From assembly GCF_021730445.1 (NCBI RefSeq), contig NZ_JADNRM010000011.1, positions 17,120-81,119 on the forward strand: a stretch of DNA of 64,000 bases, in the 5' to 3' direction. A program made the position numbers and the translations under genes. This stretch comes from Phocaeicola faecalis (lineage in GTDB: Bacteria; Bacteroidota; Bacteroidia; Bacteroidales; Bacteroidaceae). How positions within the stretch are numbered: the first letter of the stretch is position 1; each line of letters starts with the position of its first letter. Shown in pieces: positions 57,481 to 64,000 of this stretch. The notes beneath the pieces were generated by a model. That model saw nothing but the letters and a program-made list of their open reading frames with translations. It was not told the DNA's origin and searched no databases.

Positions 57481-58049
57481 TATTCCTCTATTTATTCTAT
57501 ACATTCTTTAAAATAGGCCTCTTTGGTTTTGGAGGCGGTTATGCCATGCTTTCCTTAATTCAAGGAGAAGTAGTAACACGTTATCACTGGATTAATGCCA
57601 GTGAATTTACCGACATCGTGGCCATCAGTCAGATGACTCCAGGCCCTATCGGTATCAATTCCGCTACCTATGTAGGATATACTGCCGTACTGAATGCGGG
57701 ATATAGCGAAGCTTTCGCCGTCATCGGTTCCATTGTAGCAACATTTGCTGTAGTCTTTCCATCTTTTATATTAATGATTGCCATCAGCAAATTCTTCCTG
57801 AAATATCAAAAGCACCCGGCTGTTGAAGCTGTATTCAGCGGATTGCGCCCGGCAGTAGTAGGTTTGCTGGCTGCCGCAGCCCTCGTTTTAATGAACAAAG
57901 AAAACTTCGGCAGTTATAAAGTAGATTGGTATCAATTCATTATAAGCGTCCTCATTTTCCTTACAGCTTTCCTCGGAACGCGTAAGTACAAGATAAATCC
58001 TATATTAATGATTATACTCTGCGGACTAGCGGGATTCCTCCTTTATTAA
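57477..58049 (+). CDS. Chromate-transporter-family half protein, second
   Basis: This 190-residue CHR-domain membrane protein has FFKIGLFGFGGGYAMLSLIQ and ISQMTPGPIGINSATYVGY near the N-terminus. The order of the two halves is the usual one for short-chain CHR pairs, and the 4-base ATGA overlap implies coupled translation. The N-terminal motif of this half differs from the first, as expected for the two antiparallel halves. It ends at a long hairpin. Confidence 0.87.
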   Translation: MIFLYLFYTFFKIGLFGFGGGYAMLSLIQGEVVTRYHWINASEFTDIVAISQMTPGPIGINSATYVGYTAVLNAGYSEAFAVIGSIVATFAVVFPSFILMIAISKFFLKYQKHPAVEAVFSGLRPAVVGLLAAAALVLMNKENFGSYKVDWYQFIISVLIFLTAFLGTRKYKINPILMIILCGLAGFLLY

Positions 58050-58058
58050 TCCGTAAAC

Positions 58059-58111
58059 AAGAATGTCTCAAAAGTAATCGTATCTATTCCGATTACTTTT
58101 GAGACATTCTT
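58059..58111. terminator. Long perfect hairpin between convergent genes
   Basis: A 22-bp perfect stem (58059-58080 against 58090-58111, starting AAGAATGTCTC) with a 9-base loop sits between the CHR gene and the minus-strand peroxidase gene. A long T-run is lacking, but position and stability suggest a bidirectional terminator. Confidence 0.75.
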
Positions 58112-58155
58112 ATCCTACAAGCATCTCCTCGGTGTTCAGAGCATTCTCCGACCTC

Positions 58156-59541
58156 CTAGATACTCATATTTTTATTTGTCAGCGTCTGTCCTTTATACTG
58201 TCCGGTTAAAGTACGGAGGAAAGATACAATCTTATCTACTTCCTGTTGCGGAAGGTCGATGCCCAACTGATACTTGGCCATCGCACGTACAGCATCCTCC
58301 ATTGTCTTCATGCTTCCGTCGTGAAAATAAGGATAAGTGAGCTCCACATTTCTCAGTCCCGGCACTTTAAAACGATGACGGTCACGCTCTGCTTTCGTCT
58401 GCTTAAACCGGCCATTGTCTTCTTCCGTCATTTCAGCCTCACGGTCTGCAAAATAATCATGCTGCACACCGATTAATTCGTATGACTGTCCACCCAGAAT
58501 TTCACCCACATGGCAAGTTGCACAATCATACTTTTTGAAAAGTTCATATCCGGCAAGCTCATCGGCTGTGATGGCATTCTTATCACCTTTCAGATAAAGG
58601 TCGAAACGTGAATTGGGAGTCAACAATGTCTTTTCAAACTCTTGAATCGCATCAGTGATATTCTTCTCATTCAGTCCGTCCGGATATACTTCTACAAATG
58701 CTTTTACAAAGTCTTTATCTTCAGCTAACTTGGCAGTAATCTGTTCGAAAGATTCGCAAGCCATTTCAACCGGATTCAAAGGAGGACCCGCAGCCTGTTC
58801 TGCCAAAGTACCGGCACGGCCATCCCAAAACTGCACAAAGTTGTAAGCAGCATTGTAAACAGTCGGAGCGTTTACTCCACCAAACTGTCCACCCACTCCT
58901 TCCGAATACTGCTTATTGTCCACACCACCTGTATCCAAACCATGACAAGAAGCACAAGACACCGTATTGTCGGCAGATAAACGAGTGTCATGATAAAGCA
59001 TATCACCCAATACCACCTTGCGCACATCAACCGAAATAGAATCAGCAATCGGACGAATAGGCTCATTAACAAATTCAGGAGCCACATTAGTGTCCGTCAT
59101 CAGCCCCATGCGATGATTCTTCACCCAGTTAAGGGCCAATTCCTTTTTCGCATCGCTGATAGAAGCTCCCCAATGCACCAAATAGTATTTAGCCTGAGGC
59201 ATCTTGCCATCCAAAATAACTTTTTCCACTTTCGCCAAAGTCACCTGATCCACCTGATTTCCAGCTTCCAGGTCTTGCGCCATCTGAGTCATGTCAAAAA
59301 CACGATAAGCCTTGCTCACATCCTCCATCACAATCTTCCCAGCCACGGGCATACCGGCATAGAACGGCAAGTCAGGATTTGAGGTGTGACATCTCAAACA
59401 TCCGGCATCCGTAATGATTTGCTGCATCTGCGCATTTGCTTCCAAATCGGCAGACGGCACACGGTTCATCAGTCGGTAAGTAACTGCTAATGCTGCCACC
59501 ACAACCAACAGTGCCACAATTAGTTTTGTACTTTTCTTCAT
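58156..59541 (-). CDS. Triheme cytochrome c peroxidase
   Basis: This 461-residue exported protein reduces hydrogen peroxide with electrons from the periplasm. It has an N-terminal membrane/signal helix (about residues 6-24) and three c-heme sites: CLRCH (48-52) in an extra N-terminal domain, CASCH (196-200) and CATCH (340-344) in the classic diheme CCP fold (GPPLNPVEM, LRNVELTYPYFHDGS). The extra N-terminal heme domain is typical of Bacteroidetes. It is 15 bp after the CcsA gene, whose product with ResB attaches heme. Confidence 0.92.
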   Translation of the reverse strand: MKKSTKLIVALLVVVAALAVTYRLMNRVPSADLEANAQMQQIITDAGCLRCHTSNPDLPFYAGMPVAGKIVMEDVSKAYRVFDMTQMAQDLEAGNQVDQVTLAKVEKVILDGKMPQAKYYLVHWGASISDAKKELALNWVKNHRMGLMTDTNVAPEFVNEPIRPIADSISVDVRKVVLGDMLYHDTRLSADNTVSCASCHGLDTGGVDNKQYSEGVGGQFGGVNAPTVYNAAYNFVQFWDGRAGTLAEQAAGPPLNPVEMACESFEQITAKLAEDKDFVKAFVEVYPDGLNEKNITDAIQEFEKTLLTPNSRFDLYLKGDKNAITADELAGYELFKKYDCATCHVGEILGGQSYELIGVQHDYFADREAEMTEEDNGRFKQTKAERDRHRFKVPGLRNVELTYPYFHDGSMKTMEDAVRAMAKYQLGIDLPQQEVDKIVSFLRTLTGQYKGQTLTNKNMSI

Positions 59542-59556
59542 GTTACATTGTTTTAG

Positions 59557-60342
59557 TTAGTTATTACGATTATATAAATGTACACTTTGCTGCGCTGCCG
59601 GAAGGTAATTCACTCCATACCAACACATTTGCAACGCAAAAAATGAAAGAATAAGCAACACATACAATGGTTTTCTGCCTATACGCCCGAACAGGCGAAG
59701 ATGCACATACATTAAATACCCCATCCACGTTATGACTGCCCATGTCTCCTTCGGATCCCAACTCCAATAATTACCCCAAGCCTCTTTTGCCCAAAGAGAA
59801 CCAAGCAACATCCCGATAGAAAGGAAAGCGACTCCTGCATAAACCAGATTATCAGCCGTCTGCAAATATTCCTCTTTATGACGAAACAATCCGCTGACGG
59901 CCACAATGAATGCACACCCCAACACCGAATAAGAAAACATATACACAGTGACATGCGGAATAAACCACACACTCTGCAAAGCCGGCATTAATGACTGGTC
60001 ATGTATCTCCGGCTTCAACAAATTAATCACGACAAATACAGTAGACAACAAAGTGGAAAACGACAATATCCATCGATATCTCCATCGCATATATGTCAAG
60101 AGTCCGGCTATTCCCATAAAAAATGAATACCACAGACGTGTTTCCCCCATTGTCCGCAAAGGCGGCCGTTGCAGGTATTCCCATAATCCGGCAATAAAAA
60201 TGCCCAATACCATAATTCCGGCAACAGTAAAGCCAACAGCCATCCTGCTCCTCATTGAAGAACGGAGTGCAAACACTGCCCCTGCCAGCCACAGACCGAC
60301 GGACACCGCCGCAAATACATAGAAATTATCCCAATTTATCAT
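59557..60342 (-). CDS. ccsA: Cytochrome c biogenesis protein CcsA
   Basis: CcsA exports and presents heme for covalent attachment to apocytochromes (system II). The 261-residue protein has about eight helices, the tryptophan-rich heme motif WGNYWSWDPKETWA and conserved histidines such as in IPHVTVYMFSYS. It begins 4 bases inside the upstream ResB gene; the earlier in-frame start would add a long stretch overlapping that gene. A third gene of the operon, the triheme peroxidase, is its likely client. Confidence 0.9.
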   Translation of the reverse strand: MINWDNFYVFAAVSVGLWLAGAVFALRSSMRSRMAVGFTVAGIMVLGIFIAGLWEYLQRPPLRTMGETRLWYSFFMGIAGLLTYMRWRYRWILSFSTLLSTVFVVINLLKPEIHDQSLMPALQSVWFIPHVTVYMFSYSVLGCAFIVAVSGLFRHKEEYLQTADNLVYAGVAFLSIGMLLGSLWAKEAWGNYWSWDPKETWAVITWMGYLMYVHLRLFGRIGRKPLYVLLILSFFALQMCWYGVNYLPAAQQSVHLYNRNN

Positions 60343-61223
60343 ACCTCTTTCGGATTTACACGTCTTTCCGGACCATTTATAAACAAGAGAACAGCTCCCG
60401 CCAGCATCATCAGAATACCGGTCACCGTTATATATTTCCACGGTTGCATCACAACTTGCAAAACACAATATCTACTTTCATTGCCACTTGCCATATCATA
60501 CCCCGTGAGATACACATCTTCCCCTAACCGATAACTGTATGGATGATTCACCTCCAGCAATGCTTCATCGTCACCTAAACGCACTGTGGCAGCAAAACGA
60601 GAAGGACGTCCGTTAGGATAATATTCCACAGAAAAAGAACGCAGTTCCATCTCATAGTCCAAATGATAAGAAGCACCGTTCATGTCAAAAGCCTCACGTG
60701 CCGGTTCTCCTTTATAAAGAGGAATACGTAAGGTTTGTGTATCACTGCTCCCAAAGAATCCGGCAAAAAGCGCCAACCATAATCCTACATGATTCAGCAT
60801 AAAACGCCAACGGGCAGTTTTCCTATGATAATAGGCATGTAAAGTAATCATTGCCAAATTACTTAACAACAAAAATAAGATAGCAATAAATATCCAGGAA
60901 GTCATAAAATTATAGAAGCCCAGCGAAGCCCCAATATTGGTACGCATAGCAGCTTCAACATCAGACAATTGGGGGAATAATCCAATAACCAGACTACCTG
61001 CTACGAACAGGATAATGGATAAAATACTTGTTTTAGGGGAGGAAAGGAAACGTGTAAAAGCTGATTTTCGACTTTCTTTATATAGTTTCCACAACAAGAA
61101 CAGCCAAATAACCGCAAAAACAATATTTAGCGGAAATGCTATAAACGACAATGGGAAGTTTCCCATTAGCAGTTGTATGATAGCAGCCAGTAATAGATAG
61201 CCCGTTATGTACACATATCGCAT
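60339..61223 (-). CDS. ResB-like cytochrome c biogenesis protein
   Basis: The 294-residue protein has four or five helices (N-terminal pair, NFMTSWIFIAILFLLLSNLA and a C-terminal one near 270-285) and a soluble domain (about 165-260) with HLDYEMELRSFSVEYYPNG. ResB partners CcsA in system II cytochrome c maturation. The 4-base overlap with the CcsA gene supports the role. The start is the first ATG in the frame. Confidence 0.85.
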   Translation of the reverse strand: MRYVYITGYLLLAAIIQLLMGNFPLSFIAFPLNIVFAVIWLFLLWKLYKESRKSAFTRFLSSPKTSILSIILFVAGSLVIGLFPQLSDVEAAMRTNIGASLGFYNFMTSWIFIAILFLLLSNLAMITLHAYYHRKTARWRFMLNHVGLWLALFAGFFGSSDTQTLRIPLYKGEPAREAFDMNGASYHLDYEMELRSFSVEYYPNGRPSRFAATVRLGDDEALLEVNHPYSYRLGEDVYLTGYDMASGNESRYCVLQVVMQPWKYITVTGILMMLAGAVLLFINGPERRVNPKEV

Positions 61224-61321
61224 ATTCGTGTTCCTTTTTGTTATCCGGATACAAAGTAACGAAATAAAAACGAATTAACATATAAATTTCTTGTTAATTT
61301 GTAACAGTTACAAGATAATAA

Positions 61322-61605
61322 TCAGATGTTGTCTCTTCCGGTTTTCAACTTCTGCATACGTTTTAAACTCCCTAAGTCATTTCATTAGTCGGACTAAGCG
61401 TTTTCGTCCTTTCAATTATGCCTGTCTGTCAGTCGGGTTACTACAGACTCCGGCAATGGACTGTACGGTCCACCGTAATGGACTGTACGGTCCACCGTAA
61501 CGGACTGTACGGTCCGCTGCCGGAGACTGTAATAATCTTCCGCTTAAAAGACCTTAGCCAACCCTAAGAAACGGCTTATTCTTCCCTTCGTTAGTGATAT
61601 GGTAT
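61322..61605 (+). repeat. Palindromic repeat element, copy C
   Basis: This copy is the closest to A in sequence (GATGTTGTCTC through TTATTCTTCCC). Three 22-bp units occur at 61457-61478, 61479-61500 and 61501-61522, with cores GGACTGTACGGTCC. The outer inverted pair (TTACTACAGACTCCGGC and GCCGGAGACTGTAATAA) is present. The 17-bp terminal repeat of copy A is not found here. It lies in the gap between the ResB gene and the minus-strand hydrolase gene. Confidence 0.82.
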
Positions 61606-61795
61606 GTTAAGTGTCCAAACGATTCCCCAAATTACAAAACCACGCATCATACATGTCATGTACGTAATCCGTTGCTCTCGGCGGTTTGACTTAAACCTTT
61701 CACCTTAAATACCGGTGAAACAACGCATTAGCCCCATGACACGTGTGAAACGTGGTTCTTACTTACTAATCTCTCAGTACTATTATGCTGTTTGT
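61606..61795. other. Spacer downstream of the family-10-like hydrolase gene
   Basis: No gene or clear terminator is seen. A CGTGTGAAA stretch (61742-61750) recalls the repeat at 763 and 843. Confidence 0.5.
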
Positions 61796-63295
61796 CTACA
61801 GTTTTACTTTCTTCTTTGCCCCTTTGGACTCATTATGCAGACGGTCAAGAGCTGTTACAACATAGTTATATTTTATCTTTCCACTTTCGTAAGGCAACTT
61901 ATAATATGTGTCACGTGTGATAGCAACAATGTGAGAAGGATCCTCCAGATTCACTTTTTCTTTTTTATCAAAGCGATAAACCACGTATTGCACAGCCTTA
62001 TCCATTTCCGTTTTTGCTTTCGGTGCCTGCCAGAAAAGCAACAAGCCATCCGGTGTCCAGACATCTTTTACTTTCTTTACTTTACCCGGAGCCTTGTCAT
62101 CCATAAATGGCGATGTAGGCGGCAAAGCCGGATAACGGTGGTAATCTTTTACAAGCATAGTGCGATAGTTTCCTGCATTATCCACCACTGCCGAAGCATA
62201 CCACTGGCAACTTCCCTGCACAGTAGGCAAAGCACGCTGAAGTTTCATCTTGGCAGGCATCTGATTGATAAGCGGATTATGGAGGTCGGGCTTATTCACC
62301 GTACGCATCACATCCTGACCTATATAGAGAGGACGGGCGGAAGCATTCTTTGCCCACCAACGAATCAAGGTGTCATAATCAGCGGCCGGATGACCAATTT
62401 CCCAATAAATCTGGGGAATATTATAATCCACCCAACCGTTGTTCACCCACATCAGCACATCAGCATACAAGTCATCATAATTTTGCAAACCACGTGTGTT
62501 GCTGCCATTGGGGTCACTCTTTACATTACGATAAATTCCGAAAGGAGAGATACCGAATTTCACCCACGGCTTGCACTCGCGCACCGTCTCATGGATTTCC
62601 TTTATCAACACATTCACGTTGTCACGGCGCCAATCGGCTTTATTACTGTATCCGCGACCATACTGTGCAAAACTGATATTGTCGGGAAAATCCTCTCCCG
62701 GATTAGGATAAGGATAAAAATAATCATCCATGTGAATGGCATCCACATCATAACGAGTTACAATGTCGCGCACAATCTTACAGATGTATTTCCGATTCTC
62801 GGGCAACGCAGGATTAAAATAAAGTTGTCCGGCATAATTCACGAAACGTTCGGGATTCTTGTTATAAGGATGAATGGGCGACAAGGCGGCCGTTCCTTTC
62901 GTCTTGGCACGGTAAGGATTAATCCAGGCATGGAACTCCATTCCCCGCTTGTGGCATTCATCAATCATGAATTGCATCGGGTCCCAATAGGGTGAGGGCA
63001 CCCTGCCCTGCACTCCGGTAAGGAAACGGCTCCACGGCTCGTAAGAAGATTTATACAAGGCATCGGCTTCCGCACGTACCTGAAAAATTATCGCATTAAT
63101 ACCTGCACCTTGCAGACTGTTCAGCTGGTTTATTAATAACTGCTGCATCTTCTCTACCGGCATTCCCTGAAACTGTCCGTTCACGCACTGAATCCATGCA
63201 CCACGGAACTCACGCTTCGGATAACGTGTCTGAGCACTGACACCCGAGGTAAAAAGTAGTGCTATCAATAAAAGGAGAATCGTTTTTGCTCTCAT
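61796..63295 (-). CDS. Family 10-like glycosyl hydrolase (GHL10, DUF187)
   Basis: This 499-residue exported protein has a signal peptide (MRAKTILLLLIALLFTSG) and a TIM-barrel GHL10 domain (about residues 25-370) with REFRGAWIQCVNGQF, INAIIFQVRAEADALYKS, MEFHAWINPYRAK, VDAIHMDDYFYPYP and DYNIPQIYWEIGHP. A C-terminal Fn3-like module (about 410-499) follows. Members may cleave peptidoglycan or sugar chains; the substrate here is unknown. The start is the ATG preceding the signal peptide. The gene is transcribed alone. Confidence 0.85.
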   Translation of the reverse strand: MRAKTILLLLIALLFTSGVSAQTRYPKREFRGAWIQCVNGQFQGMPVEKMQQLLINQLNSLQGAGINAIIFQVRAEADALYKSSYEPWSRFLTGVQGRVPSPYWDPMQFMIDECHKRGMEFHAWINPYRAKTKGTAALSPIHPYNKNPERFVNYAGQLYFNPALPENRKYICKIVRDIVTRYDVDAIHMDDYFYPYPNPGEDFPDNISFAQYGRGYSNKADWRRDNVNVLIKEIHETVRECKPWVKFGISPFGIYRNVKSDPNGSNTRGLQNYDDLYADVLMWVNNGWVDYNIPQIYWEIGHPAADYDTLIRWWAKNASARPLYIGQDVMRTVNKPDLHNPLINQMPAKMKLQRALPTVQGSCQWYASAVVDNAGNYRTMLVKDYHRYPALPPTSPFMDDKAPGKVKKVKDVWTPDGLLLFWQAPKAKTEMDKAVQYVVYRFDKKEKVNLEDPSHIVAITRDTYYKLPYESGKIKYNYVVTALDRLHNESKGAKKKVKL

Positions 63296-63500
63296 TTCTA
63301 AGTCTTCGCTTTTTAATAGTTTTGCGGACAAAGATAGAAAGAAAATATGAACCAGCGAGATAACAGACCGGTAAAAAAGGTTTCATCATCCCTATCTTCG
63401 AATAAATTAGCGATAATTCTTGGCTTTTAATTTAAATTCCATAACTTTACGCTCTATTTTCGGCACCTGATATAGCCAAAGAAGGAATAAGAATGAAAAT

Positions 63501-64000
63501 ATGAAGGAAACAACTTGGACTAAAGTAAAAACGACTGTCAAAAGTTGGCGAGTAGGAGATTACATTCGTCAATTCAGTATCGTGGTTGCAGGAATCATTG
63601 TAACTTTTTTGGGAAGTGACTTAATAACCGAACATACCCGCCAGAAGGAAGTGCGTGCCACGATGCTGTTGGTAGCGGAAGAATTGGAATATAACAGGGG
63701 GGAACTTCATAGAATAAAGAACTTGTTGGACATTGACATACACATGAGCCGATTATTGGTGAATCAGGCTATGGATATATCCGAGATACCTGGAGATACT
63801 TTATGGAAATATGGCAAGCTTTTCAATAATATGGATGACTTCATTTACAGGACCGATGCTTTGGAGGTGCTGAAAGGTTCTTCATTGATGCAGTATATTT
63901 CCGACAAACGTGTATTGCAGGATGTGTTACAAACCTATTTTGAGTTGGGAAGAAAAAAGAAAGATATCGGTGATTATTACGCAACAAAAACCAATGTATT
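63501..64000 (+). CDS. Membrane-anchored protein of unknown function (partial, 3' end missing)
   Basis: The frame runs from ATG 63501 to the right edge without a stop, giving at least 166 residues. It begins MKETTWTKVKTTVKSW, followed by one hydrophobic segment (about 25-42, SIVVAGIIVTFLGSDL) and then a long charged helical region. The upstream box TAACTTTA (63442-63449) with CTTG 19 bp before it may be the promoter. The overall layout resembles small Bacteroidetes membrane proteins of unknown function. It is divergent from the family-10-like hydrolase gene. Confidence 0.65.
   Translation, partial: MKETTWTKVKTTVKSWRVGDYIRQFSIVVAGIIVTFLGSDLITEHTRQKEVRATMLLVAEELEYNRGELHRIKNLLDIDIHMSRLLVNQAMDISEIPGDTLWKYGKLFNNMDDFIYRTDALEVLKGSSLMQYISDKRVLQDVLQTYFELGRKKKDIGDYYATKTNV

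Noticed and set aside
52939-58049. A polysaccharide utilisation locus around the HTCS gene
   Set aside because: No SusC/SusD-like or glycosidase gene is adjacent.
61715-62995. A 426-codon plus-strand frame
   Set aside because: It is antisense to the family-10-like hydrolase gene, which has a signal peptide and clear barrel motifs.

Overview
This window is a stretch of a Bacteroides chromosome (gut Bacteroidales). The evidence is a fused LpxC-FabZ enzyme, a GH84 O-GlcNAcase very close in sequence to the B. thetaiotaomicron enzyme, a hybrid two-component system (HTCS) regulator, 6-bladed propeller lipoproteins, and upstream boxes of the Bacteroides type (TTTG, about 19 bp, TAnnTTTG) in place of E. 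coli-like promoters. The species cannot be fixed from this sequence alone. No rRNA, tRNA, CRISPR array, transposase, phage gene or SusC/SusD pair was seen. Most of the window is core metabolism with accessory hydrolases and regulators between.

Layout. 1-900: a propeller-like coding fragment cut off by an intergenic repeat element. 0.9-4.7 kb: queuosine genes queE-queD (minus), then a DUF454 membrane protein and a coiled-coil protein-zapA-rny cell division/RNA decay block. 4.7-7.7 kb: a TPR/HTH membrane regulator with a propeller lipoprotein. 7.8-13.4 kb (minus): PorV-like outer membrane protein and a subtilisin-like protease with a sorting-type C-terminus, a patatin and a sulfatase. 13.6-24.3 kb (plus): two peptidases, recJ, recQ, a GH84 O-GlcNAcase, a TPR protein and an AI-2E-type permease. 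24.8-29.3 kb: purM, a 55-residue membrane ORF, prfA, pyrF and an HD phosphohydrolase. 29.5-36.3 kb: lipid A genes lpxD, lpxC/fabZ, lpxA, a PRiA4b-like protein, miaA and a GH29 fucosidase. 36.5-43 kb (minus): an inner-membrane protein, a TPR protein, a BlaR1-like M56 peptidase, a BlaI-type repressor and a GH106-like hydrolase. 43.4-49 kb: a second propeller lipoprotein, then prfC, rmlD, a DUF4924 protein and a LysE permease (minus). 49.1-58 kb: purL, then an HTCS regulator joined by 3 bp to two half-size chromate-family transporters. 58-61 kb (minus): ResB-CcsA cytochrome c maturation proteins and a triheme peroxidase. 61.8-63.3 kb: a family-10-like glycosyl hydrolase, then a partial membrane protein running off the right edge.

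Three things stand out. First, four copies (plus one fossil) of an intergenic element occur here, each with three or four 22-bp units carrying a palindrome like GGACTGTACGGTCC inside larger inverted repeats. The best copy has perfect 17-bp terminal inverted repeats. Second, three AACTA-N7-TAGTT palindromes at helical spacing lie in front of the blaI-blaR operon and look like its operators. Third, an HTCS regulator is coupled to CHR transporters and not to a polysaccharide utilisation locus. All start codons were chosen from sequence alone, and no database search was run.
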